This document shows positions 1 through 6,521 of a stretch of 26,905 nt of DNA, piece after piece. The stretch spans positions 1 to 26,905 of the forward strand of contig CAIQSY010000066.1 in the NCBI GenBank assembly GCA_903874585.1, written 5' to 3'. This DNA comes from an uncultured Chlorobiaceae bacterium. GTDB lineage: Bacteria; Bacteroidota; Chlorobiia; Chlorobiales; Chlorobiaceae. Position 1 is the stretch's first letter; every line of letters begins with the position of its first letter. The translations under genes and the position numbers were made by a program. The notes beneath the pieces are model-generated. The model was given only the letters and a program-made list of their open reading frames with translations. It was not told where the DNA came from and ran no database searches.

Positions 1-177
1 GTTATGGAATGATCAAGATAACAACCTTTTTTCAAGTCGGTGACGCTCAAAAACGTATCGTAATTACTTATATTATTGAAAGTTAAATGCCGTTAATTTT
101 CTCAACAACCGGACACCAGTGATTATTCATACGAAATCGGCATTATTGATGATAGATTTTGAGTGATTGATGATTAA
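1..177. other. AT-rich flank beyond the array, no gene seen
   Basis: I see no supported open reading frame here. The stretch is AT-rich with several short ATTGATGAT-like runs at about 145-177. If the array is transcribed on the minus strand this is the trailer side; if it is plus-strand this would be the leader. Confidence 0.4.
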
Positions 178-212
178 TGTTCAAAGAAAAAGTTATGCAA
201 TAAAATATAAAC
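178..212 (-). repeat. Degenerate terminal CRISPR repeat
   Basis: The 17 bases at 196-212 match the canonical repeat at 15 of 17 positions, while the rest of the 35-nt window has lost similarity. The 38 nt to the next repeat (213-250) is spacer-sized and visibly richer in GC than the AT-rich flank to its left. Each new spacer duplicates the leader-proximal repeat, so a decayed copy should lie at the leader-distal end. That places the trailer at the left and the leader at the right. Confidence 0.75.
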
Positions 213-883
213 TCACTTCAGTAGTACCCACCGCTCCAACGACAATCACTGTCGCAATCCGCTATGCGTGCAATAAGATATGAACTGAAAAAGCAATTGA
301 GGGAGCGGTAAAGTGGAAATCCCAAGTCGCAATCCGCTATGCGTGCAATAAGATATGAACTCATCAACATTGCGCAGCTTACCGCCAAACATAACCCCGC
401 CGGGGTTATGTGTCGCAATCCGCTATGCGTGCAATAAGATATGAACGGAGCGGACGGAAAAGAGATCAATAACCTTGAACACTCAAGTCGCAATCCGCTA
501 TGCGTGCAATAAGATATGAACTCTTGGATAACACGACATTTAAAAAAATAATCAAGTCGCAATCCGCTATGCGTGCAATAAGATATGAACTTTCTTCCCA
601 ATGTCGTTCAAGCTGAAACTATCCTTCGAGTCGCAATCCGCTATGCGTGCAATAAGATATGAACGCCCAAAGGGACAATGCTTTGTTCAAAGTCGTAGTA
701 GCAAGTCGCAATCCGCTATGCGTGCAATAAGATATGAACGGAAATGTCACTTGATTTACCAGAATGCAGATGTTATGTCGCAATCCGCTATGCGTGCAAT
801 AAGATATGAACGGCATTTTTTAAACGCAGTACTTTCAATCAACTAACAGTCGCAATCCGCTATGCGTGCAATAAGATATGAAC
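178..883 (-). CRISPR. CRISPR array, nine identical 35-nt repeats plus one degenerate end repeat, nine spacers
   Basis: Nine identical 35-nt repeats lie at 251-285, 326-360, 412-446, 487-521, 556-590, 630-664, 705-739, 777-811 and 849-883. On the minus strand each begins GTTCATATCTTATTG and ends GCGGATTGCGAC. Spacers between them are 40, 51, 40, 34, 39, 40, 37 and 37 nt. A degenerate copy (178-212) followed by a 38-nt spacer-like stretch (213-250) closes the left end. I read the array as minus-strand: the degenerate repeat keeps the minus-strand 5' half, as terminal repeats typically do; the RT-cas1 gene is upstream on the same strand; and the last 8 nt, ATTGCGAC, resemble the usual ATTGAAAC crRNA 5' tag. 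The plus-strand reading, ending ATATGAAC, is the alternative. The repeat holds a short hairpin (CGC-TAT-GCG), a plausible Cas6 site. It probably supplies crRNA to the Csm complex encoded at 6522-15102. Confidence 0.97.
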
Positions 884-1134
884 AGTACCTCTGGAAACCC
901 GCCCCAGATAAGGGCTGCAGGCGCGAAAACCTGAGGATGAGTAATATTCAGCAATGCCAAAGAGACATTTGACTGATTCTTCCTTTAAAGACAGGGTCAT
1001 ATTATCCAATAATAACGAGTTATCCAATAACCAGAGCATAACTTTTTTTCATTTTCTTGTAACCTGTTTTTTTATAAAAAAATAAATCATTTTTCCACTC
1101 ATATTGCATCTCCCTCAAATTATCCTCCGGTTTT
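884..1134 (-). promoter_or_regulatory. Candidate CRISPR leader between RT-cas1 and the array
   Basis: This 251-bp stretch has no convincing gene and lies between the RT-cas1 stop and the first canonical repeat on the minus strand. It is AT-rich, with a GC-rich block next to the array (884-940). Two 11-nt direct copies of TTATCCAATAA (minus strand TTATTGGATAA) sit at 1002-1012 and 1020-1030; each is itself a small inverted repeat. A T7-AT-A7 palindrome at 1067-1082 could help end the RT-cas1 transcript. A 29-codon minus-strand reading frame (1020-1109) lies here with GGAGG 14 nt upstream, but I do not recognise it. A leader role is inferred from position and from the array orientation argument. 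Confidence 0.5.
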
Positions 1135-3309
1135 TTACCATTCCGTCCGATATGGCTCATAAATTGTTCGAGTACCGGCAAGAACTTCGCTCAACCTTAC
1201 CACCTGTCGTTCAATATGGCGGCGGATGTTCATGCTTTTCCCACTTACCGAATCACGAGACTCCTCCCACATTCGCTGTTCAAAAAGCTCAAGAAACTTT
1301 TTCCGTGCCTCGTCGCTTAAAAAGCATCCAGCTTTATCTTTACGGTAATAAAAATCCTTGTTTCGCAGTATCCCCTTATTGAGCGTGTAGAGCGTCAATG
1401 AATCAATAATGGTACGGAACTCCTCAACAAGGTCGTTAATCAATGCTGGATTACCTTTGTCTTCGGCATGCAGAAAGCCAATGTAGGGATTGAGCCCTTT
1501 CATGCGTACCAGCGAAAAAACATTGCTGTGCAGCAGCGTATAACCAAAGCTGAGCAGACTGTTGACCGGATCCGTTGGTGGCTTGCGTACTCTCCGAAAA
1601 GCATTGGTATAAAAAGGAAGCTCTTTTTTGAAAAGTAAACCATACAGTTCAAAATAAAGCGCCGCCGCCTTTCCCTCAACTCCACGCAGCGAAGCAAGAT
1701 TCTCGCACCTTTTGGTATGGTCGGCAAGGGAACTCATCAGCATAAGGTTGGTATCGAACCTCTCTTTCAGCTCTCCGTTGCTCTCCCATGCCATTGCTCT
1801 CCGCTTCTGAATCATGATGCGTGAATTTTTGATTTTTGCTTCAATCATGCGTTGAGCAATGTCAAAAGCAAATGGTTCATCGAGTGACCGCAGGTACTGA
1901 AAACGCTCAACCGCCGAGTTGTCGGCAGTCGTAGCTTCCAGCCTGCCAAAATAGCTGCCGTATTGCGACAGAAACGTAACGGGAATGTTGTTTCTCATGC
2001 AGTACTGCATAGCCGGTGTGGTGATGGTAACATTGCCCAGCACCAGAATCTGTTCAACACGGCGTACAATAATTTCGTTGATTTGGTTGCCATTTTTTTC
2101 AACGCTGAAACGCTCACCATCTTTGCGTAAAATGCTGCCCTGCTCCTGTAGATAGAGCGTATTCAGTAAGGGCGAATAGAGCTTATTGAGGGCAACCCGC
2201 TTCTCTTCCTGCCGCAGCCGATCCTCCTTGGCTGTTTTCTCAAGAAATTTCTCCACATCAATCTGCTGCTTTTCAAGGCTTTGCAGCAGTTTTTCGCCAA
2301 ACTCTGTTTTGAGCAGTGTCTCTTTGGTGACGGTAATGGTGCCAGACTCTCCAGTGTGCAGTTCATACTCATCTGCCCCATTTTCTGCACACTGTTGAGG
2401 TGCTTTGCGGAGTTTCAGTTTGCCAAGCTTATCGTACCACTCATCAGGGTGCATTTTGGTTGGCAGCACCAGCGAACGAACAAAAAGATAACCAAGATAT
2501 TTGAAGCCATCGGCAAAAGTAGTAATGCGTGTTTTTTCATTGTTGAGCTGCAACTTCAGCTCAGCCAGTGCCGACTCCGACAGCTCAAGCGCAGCCTCAG
2601 CTCTTGGTCTTGTTTTGCAGAGAATGAGAAAATCGTCAGCAAAGCGCACCAGCTTGAACCCCTCTTTTTCAATGCGCTCATCAAACTTATCGAGATAGAG
2701 GTTCGCTAACATCGGCGAAATCGGGCACCCTTGCGGCAGGCCATTAACGTTCCTGATTTTCGGGTTTTGACCATCAACAATGAATGCCGTCAACCATCGC
2801 GCAAGAAGCTTGAGCAGCACCTCATCGTCACACAGTTCACGAAACCGCTGAAACAGCAGCGAATGGTCAACATTGTCAAAAAAATTGCTGATATCAGCAT
2901 CCACCACCCAATGGTAGCCAAGATTCCGCAACCGCTCAATCTCCTGAGCAGCCGTTATGCGCGATAATCCAGGACGATACGCAAACGTTGTAGCGCCAAG
3001 CTCCGACTCCACAAGCGGCATCAGCACAATTGCGGCGGCTGTTTGAGCAACCCGGTCCATCACCGTTGGAATCAACAAGGTGCGAAGTTTGCCGGTAGGT
3101 TTCAGCATAACCAGCTTTAACAACGGCTGAGGCTCATAAGTGCCGGTCAAAAGCTGCCTGCCAAGAGCGGCAAGATGCTCCTCAATGCGCCACGAATAGT
3201 CGGTAATCGATTTCTTGTCGTAACCAGCCATCCCGTCGTTCGATGCCACTTTGTTCCACGCCTGAAACAACGTTTCGGGCAATGCCATCTGGTTGTACAG
3301 CCATCCCAT
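1135..3309 (-). CDS. cas1: Reverse transcriptase-Cas1 fusion (RT-Cas1), CRISPR adaptation integrase
   Basis: A 724-aa protein fusing a group II intron-like reverse transcriptase to the Cas1 integrase. RT motifs: DADISNFFDNVDH (137-149), GLPQGCPISP (190-199) and the catalytic FADD (223-226, a YxDD variant). A charged linker (about 335-375) leads to Cas1, which starts near 385 and carries the conserved Glu in VEGKAAALYFE (E545), His in NPYIGFLH (H614) and the acidic NDLVEEFR (D626, E629). In studied homologues such enzymes, with Cas2, integrate spacers and can use RNA as source. There is no N-terminal Cas6 domain; Cas6 is encoded separately. I chose ATG at 3309 because GGAG lies 6 nt upstream and the protein then begins like other RTs; an in-frame TTG at 3378 would add 23 unlikely residues. 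The gene reads toward the array, opposite in strand to cas2. Confidence 0.95.
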   Translation of the reverse strand: MGWLYNQMALPETLFQAWNKVASNDGMAGYDKKSITDYSWRIEEHLAALGRQLLTGTYEPQPLLKLVMLKPTGKLRTLLIPTVMDRVAQTAAAIVLMPLVESELGATTFAYRPGLSRITAAQEIERLRNLGYHWVVDADISNFFDNVDHSLLFQRFRELCDDEVLLKLLARWLTAFIVDGQNPKIRNVNGLPQGCPISPMLANLYLDKFDERIEKEGFKLVRFADDFLILCKTRPRAEAALELSESALAELKLQLNNEKTRITTFADGFKYLGYLFVRSLVLPTKMHPDEWYDKLGKLKLRKAPQQCAENGADEYELHTGESGTITVTKETLLKTEFGEKLLQSLEKQQIDVEKFLEKTAKEDRLRQEEKRVALNKLYSPLLNTLYLQEQGSILRKDGERFSVEKNGNQINEIIVRRVEQILVLGNVTITTPAMQYCMRNNIPVTFLSQYGSYFGRLEATTADNSAVERFQYLRSLDEPFAFDIAQRMIEAKIKNSRIMIQKRRAMAWESNGELKERFDTNLMLMSSLADHTKRCENLASLRGVEGKAAALYFELYGLLFKKELPFYTNAFRRVRKPPTDPVNSLLSFGYTLLHSNVFSLVRMKGLNPYIGFLHAEDKGNPALINDLVEEFRTIIDSLTLYTLNKGILRNKDFYYRKDKAGCFLSDEARKKFLELFEQRMWEESRDSVSGKSMNIRRHIERQVVRLSEVLAGTRTIYEPYRTEW

Positions 3310-3634
3310 GTGTTGCTCCGGAGTTATTGAGTGTTGAAAAAATGGTGACAGGACGATAATCGTAAAGACGGCAATCAACGGATGCGCGATGAGCTGGTAA
3401 ATTACGTTTTTTTCGTTTTTTCGGGCATGAGTAAAATCTCAATCCACTCCGGGAGCAATGAACCCCAGCACGGCATTTCCATTCAGTGTCTGCTTGTAAT
3501 GTTAACAAAAATACTGTTTTCTTTTTATTTTGATGTATATTAAAAGTATAGTATTTCGCCTTTTGATGATATGGTGATGTTCTACTGGAGATGTCGATAA
3601 TCGAAATGAGCAAAGCTTTAACAGATCCGCCCTG

Positions 3635-4633
3635 ATGATTGAACAAGATGTTGAGCCTAAAGAAGAACTCATTGGTACGCCGAGTGATCAGTATGATGGT
3701 CCATGGAAAGAGGCGATTGAACACTATTTTCCGGAATTTATGGTCTTTTATTTTCCCGATGCCTCTGCTGAAATTGATTGGTCAAAAGAGCATGTATTTC
3801 TTGATCAGGAGCTGCGGGCAGTGGTGCAGGATGCTGAATTGGGAACCCGCTTTGTTGACCGATTGGTCAGGGTGAATGTGCTCGGAGGCGATGAACGCTT
3901 GATATATATTCACCTTGAGGTGCAAGGCACAAAGCAAGCAGAATTTGCCCAGCGGCTGTTTACGTATAACTACCGGATTTACGACCGATACAAAAGGCCG
4001 GCAGCAAGTCTGGCAGTGTTGGCCGATGAGCATAAGGAGTGGAAGCCGACCTCTTTTGGGTTTTCCGTGCTGGGGTTCAAGCTTGGTATTGAGTTCCCTA
4101 TTGCCAAGCTGACTGATTACGAAGACAAACTTGATGAACTGCTGGCATCGGATAATGCTTTTGGCCTGATAACGGCGGCGCATATACTGACTCAGCAAAC
4201 CCGCAAGCACGAAAAGAAACGGTATGAAGCAAAACGCCGTCTAATAAGAATATTGTATAAGCGCCACTGGGGTAAGCAACGGGTGATCAAATTATTTGCT
4301 ATTTTGGATTGGCTAATGCAACTGCCAGAATGGCTGAACAACCAGATCAGGCAGGAAATTAAAACAATTGAGGAGAGAGAAAACGTGCGATATATCACCA
4401 GCATAGAGAGAATGGGCATTGCAGAAGGCTTGGCGACTGGTCGTGCAGAAGGTCTTGTAGAGGGTGAATCCAGGTTACTGAGAAGACTCCTGGAACACCG
4501 CTTTGGCGCATTGCCCCAGTGGGCAACAGAGGAGTTAAGCAGTGCATCTGAGCAGACGTTAGAAGCGTGGGGCGAGGCCATACTCACAGCACCGACACTG
4601 GAAGCTGTTTTCAATACAGACGCTACCCGTTGA
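3635..4633 (+). CDS. Rpn-like PD-(D/E)XK nuclease / putative transposase with C-terminal DUF4351
   Basis: A 332-aa protein. The N-terminal half (about 15-150) matches the Rpn/transposase-like PD-(D/E)XK family: QYDGPWKEAIEHYFPEF at 19-35, an acidic residue in VDRLVRV (D75) and the E-V-Q core in YIHLEVQG (E95-Q97), followed by FAQRLFTYNYRIYDRY. A basic helical stretch around 190-210 and a Gly/Ala/Glu-rich linker near 260-280 lead to a DUF4351-like tail (LLRRLLEHRFGALPQWA and following). Relatives are chromosomal proteins found in many strain-variable copies; a role in recombination is proposed for Rpn in E. coli. Here it separates RT-cas1 from cas2 and has no obvious CRISPR role, so I take it as an insertion or cargo gene. 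The start ATG at 3635 overlaps the TGA of a 14-codon upstream frame (3591-3635). The stop is followed by 44 in-frame sense codons, possibly gene debris. Confidence 0.8.
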   Translation: MIEQDVEPKEELIGTPSDQYDGPWKEAIEHYFPEFMVFYFPDASAEIDWSKEHVFLDQELRAVVQDAELGTRFVDRLVRVNVLGGDERLIYIHLEVQGTKQAEFAQRLFTYNYRIYDRYKRPAASLAVLADEHKEWKPTSFGFSVLGFKLGIEFPIAKLTDYEDKLDELLASDNAFGLITAAHILTQQTRKHEKKRYEAKRRLIRILYKRHWGKQRVIKLFAILDWLMQLPEWLNNQIRQEIKTIEERENVRYITSIERMGIAEGLATGRAEGLVEGESRLLRRLLEHRFGALPQWATEELSSASEQTLEAWGEAILTAPTLEAVFNTDATR

Positions 4634-4768
4634 TCGTTGCACAGGCTCATTAACCTAACAGCGAAGCTCGTTTTTGAAAAAGCTGTGGAGCATGAGGGGA
4701 TAAGCCTCAACGAAGATCAGGAGCTGTACAATATTGGGCCGGATAAAAAGAAGCTGGATCAGGGCTGA
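4634..4768 (+). pseudogene. Possible gene remnant in frame with the upstream nuclease
   Basis: After the TGA at 4631-4633 the same frame stays open for 44 more codons, reading a coding-like, charged sequence (LINLTAKLVFEKAVEHEG and onward) to TGA at 4766. There is no good start codon; a TTG at 4637 is the only early candidate. It could be the 3' remnant of another gene, or a tail cut off from the nuclease by a stop. I do not recognise the sequence. Confidence 0.25.
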
Positions 4769-4808
4769 TATAAAAGGCAAGTTTGATATGGCGCTGCACA
4801 GCCAAACG

Positions 4809-5129
4809 CTATGCAGCGCTTTCTGTTGCGTTGAAGGGAGAATGTTCGGGATGTTCCTGCCAATATTTTTTTGCAAAGTTGGTTTGGTCACCATGACCGG
4901 CAAGCAGCCCTTTTACTGAAATGTCTTCATCAAGATCAGGCCAATGAATTCCTTCACCATTTCCGGAAAGTTCGTAATGGTTCAGCAACTCAGCCGATGC
5001 TCCAATCAATCGCGGAAACCAAGTATAAGGGATAGAGAGAATGCGCCCGTCCTTGAGTTCAACATCAAAGCGATGTTGACCAAATGAGATATGCAATGCC
5101 TGCGGATTACTGTTCGCCGAAATGTTCAT
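4809..5129 (-). CDS. DUF2442 family protein, antitoxin-like partner of DUF4160
   Basis: A 106-aa protein with the DUF2442 pattern: a core of VELKDGRILSIPYTWFPRL (23-41), then an ELSGNGEGIHWPDLDEDISVKGLL stretch (53-76) that is the family signature. The start ATG at 5129 has a strong GGAGG about 6 nt upstream, and the first 23 bp overlap the end of the DUF4160 gene, so the two are translationally coupled. DUF4160/DUF2442 pairs are common in bacteria and are predicted toxin-antitoxin or addiction modules; the activity is inferred, not shown by sequence. The C-terminus runs about 25 residues past the usual core. The open frame continues far upstream on this strand, antisense to cas2, but the RBS and domain boundary fix the start at 5129. 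Confidence 0.85.
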   Translation of the reverse strand: MNISANSNPQALHISFGQHRFDVELKDGRILSIPYTWFPRLIGASAELLNHYELSGNGEGIHWPDLDEDISVKGLLAGHGDQTNFAKKYWQEHPEHSPFNATESAA

Positions 5130-5289
5130 TCCATACCTCCTCAATTCTTGACTTATTGTTGACGACCAATTTTTGAAGATGTTGTAACTCTCTTGAGCCA
5201 AACCCTCTATTATAAGCAATGCTGCCATCAAGCCAAAATTTCGCTTTATTACTATCTTTACGGATATGCACATGAATTGGTTCGTGCAT
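5107..5289 (-). CDS. DUF4160 family protein, toxin-like partner, apparently 5'-truncated
   Basis: A 60-aa protein matching the body of DUF4160: HEPIHVHIRKDSNKAKFWLD (2-21), then IAYNRGFGSRELQHLQKLV and a C-terminal WNEHFG. Family members usually run to about 80 residues, with an N-terminal beta-strand segment before the PPHxHV motif. Here the frame upstream of the ATG soon meets a stop, and that segment is absent, so the 5' end may have been lost. Only 35 bp separate this ATG from the divergent cas2 ATG, consistent with a rearrangement junction. The 3' end overlaps DUF2442 by 23 bp. Whether the short form is still active cannot be told from sequence. Confidence 0.75.
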   Translation of the reverse strand: MHEPIHVHIRKDSNKAKFWLDGSIAYNRGFGSRELQHLQKLVVNNKSRIEEVWNEHFGEQ

Positions 5290-5324
5290 GACTCCGGCAC
5301 AGAACCGTTTTGAAAAGCAATATC

Positions 5325-5609
5325 ATGCAATTTATTCTCGTGACCTACGATATCGAAAACGACCGGCGCAGGACAAAAATCCATAAACTCCTTGAAGGGT
5401 ATGGCAAAGCTGTGCAATTCAGTGTGTTTGAGTGCTTCATCTCTGAAGAAGATTATGCCCAGATGCGCCTGCGCCTGCAAAAGCTTCTGGATCCAAAGCA
5501 CCCGATTGATACGGTTCGCTATTACGTACTCTGCCGTAACTGCGTTGAGCGCGTTGATGTTGATGGCAACCGTGACTTTGAGATTCATAGCCCGTTTGTG
5601 ATTGCATAA
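5325..5609 (+). CDS. cas2: Cas2, CRISPR adaptation protein
   Basis: A 94-aa Cas2 with the ferredoxin-like fold signature: an N-terminal strand carrying the conserved Asp in FILVTYDIENDRRR (start of protein), a helix with the YGKAVQFSVFEC segment, and a C-terminal VRYYVLCRNCVERV strand. Cas2 dimers form the core of the Cas1-Cas2 integrase, here presumably with RT-Cas1. I chose ATG at 5325; an in-frame TTG at 5310 would add five residues, and neither has a clear RBS. The gene is on the strand opposite RT-cas1 and about 2 kb away from its start, although the two are normally adjacent. The next gene starts within 50 nt of its stop, suggesting a shared transcript. Confidence 0.93.
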   Translation: MQFILVTYDIENDRRRTKIHKLLEGYGKAVQFSVFECFISEEDYAQMRLRLQKLLDPKHPIDTVRYYVLCRNCVERVDVDGNRDFEIHSPFVIA

Positions 5610-5655
5610 TGCTATCAAAAAGCACCTGACAACAAAAACGTTAATCCATACACCT

Positions 5656-6093
5656 ATGCTGACTACATGGTTCAACAATCCCGCAAACTTTGGCTTATTT
5701 GCCGATGCACTCAGCATTATTGGTGCTATCTTTGCAGGCTTTGCATGGCTTCAAGCAAAACGCAACAATTGGCAAAACCAAAAAGAGCAAAAGCGTCTTA
5801 ATGCTCCAATAAAGATTTTGCTCCAAGAAAGAGGAGGCAGCCGCCGCATAGAATTACCCGGACCGCTACGCCGCCACGAACTCACTCGTTCTGAACTCCT
5901 TGGCTACATTGGCATGATTCCGCGTAAAGATAGCAGTCGTTTTTTCACAATAAACTATACCAGCTCGGCAGCTTTTTTTGAAACCATGGATCACATACAA
6001 ATGTCAGACGACACAAATCCCTTTATTATTTACTGCACACCTCAAGAAATGGAACAATTCGATGTACTTTCTCCAAAACAAACCAACGATTAG
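5656..6093 (+). CDS. Unrecognised small single-pass membrane protein linked to cas2
   Basis: A 145-aa protein that I cannot assign to a named family. Residues 12-33 (GLFADALSIIGAIFAGFAWLQ region) form one hydrophobic helix followed by KR and a basic, Gln-rich stretch, predicting a cytoplasmic C-terminal domain of about 100 residues. That domain contains a distinctive ELPGPLRRHELTRSELLGYI segment (66-85), then GMIPRKDSSRFFTINY and a C-terminal IIYCTPQEMEQFDV. Its location between cas2 and the csm operon suggests a CRISPR ancillary role, as with other membrane proteins found near type III systems; this is inference. The ATG at 5656 is the first in frame and has no clear RBS; a TTG at 5602, overlapping the cas2 stop, would add 18 residues. 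Confidence 0.7.
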   Translation: MLTTWFNNPANFGLFADALSIIGAIFAGFAWLQAKRNNWQNQKEQKRLNAPIKILLQERGGSRRIELPGPLRRHELTRSELLGYIGMIPRKDSSRFFTINYTSSAAFFETMDHIQMSDDTNPFIIYCTPQEMEQFDVLSPKQTND

Positions 6094-6150
6094 CTTATCT
6101 TTTTAAAGCACACTCTCCAATAATCACGACTTCACCCTACCCAACAGCCG

Positions 6151-6183
6151 TAGATTGCTTGGTCGATTCGCTCTTCGCAATGA
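6151..6183. repeat. REP-like dispersed palindromic repeat fragment
   Basis: The stretch begins TAGATTGCTTGGTCG and ends CGCAATGACA, with ATTGC and GCAAT as complementary ends. It resembles the widespread intergenic repeat of the GATTGCTTCGTCG...CGCAATGAC type that appears in many copies in various bacterial genomes. Identification is from memory of that pattern and a single copy here. Confidence 0.4.
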
Positions 6184-6429
6184 CAAACTCGATGCAACAA
6201 AAAAAGAAAAAACATTACTACATATATTATAATATATAAATAGTTTTTTAATTCGTCATTCTGCCACTTTTGTGATTTTTATAAACACTTTTTTTAATTT
6301 GAAGTATTGAATTATTAAAAAGAAACCATATAATTTAAGTGAGTTACAGTAAGCTCTTATGTGTAAATTCATTTGACATCGATTTACCCCTCTGCTCTTT
6401 TTCGACTTGATTGTTGCCACACTTTGTTC

Positions 6430-6457
6430 TTGACAGGTTGTTTGTACAGACTTTAAG
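6430..6457 (+). promoter_or_regulatory. Candidate promoter of the csm operon
   Basis: A perfect -35 box TTGACA (6430-6435) is followed after 16 nt by TTTAAG (6452-6457), a weak -10 matching four of six positions. Transcription would start near 6464, about 58 nt before cas10. A second TTGACA at 6373 has no suitable -10. Confidence 0.3.
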
Positions 6458-6521
6458 CTTTTATGTTGAGGATACTTCTCTTTTACCTCCGCTAAAAGAA
6501 CCACTTTAACGGTTACATGTT

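Larger units (their letters stand above)
6094..6521. other. Intergenic region upstream of the csm operon
   Basis: This 428-bp AT-rich stretch has no gene I can support. It holds a REP-like palindromic fragment (6151-6183), a long A/T run (6200-6260) and two TTGACA boxes (6373-6378 and 6430-6435). It most likely contains the promoter for the Csm effector operon that starts at 6522. A weak 82-codon minus-strand frame (6256-6504, GTG start) shows no recognisable protein and is probably chance. Confidence 0.6.

Noticed and set aside
218..846. Several open frames across the array (both strands) encoding repeated ISYCTHSGLR or SQSAMRAIRYER units
   Set aside because: They are translations of CRISPR repeats; the periodic peptide follows the 35-nt repeat.
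251..883. Plus-strand transcription of the array with a crRNA tag ATATGAAC
   Set aside because: Not excluded, but the degenerate repeat would then be at the leader end, which conflicts with repeat duplication from the leader-proximal copy.
3310..3378. Longer RT-Cas1 start (TTG at 3378)
   Set aside because: The ATG at 3309 has GGAG at good spacing, and the extra 23 residues do not resemble an RT N-terminus.
3182..3724. 180-codon minus-strand frame upstream of RT-cas1
   Set aside because: It overlaps the start of RT-cas1 and the nuclease gene in other frames and has no recognisable protein content.
4809..5717. 302-codon minus-strand frame containing DUF2442
   Set aside because: Only its last 106 codons match DUF2442 and have an RBS; the rest is antisense to cas2 and the DUF4160 gene.
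6256..6504. 82-codon minus-strand frame before cas10
   Set aside because: GTG start, AT-rich and no recognisable motif; probably chance.
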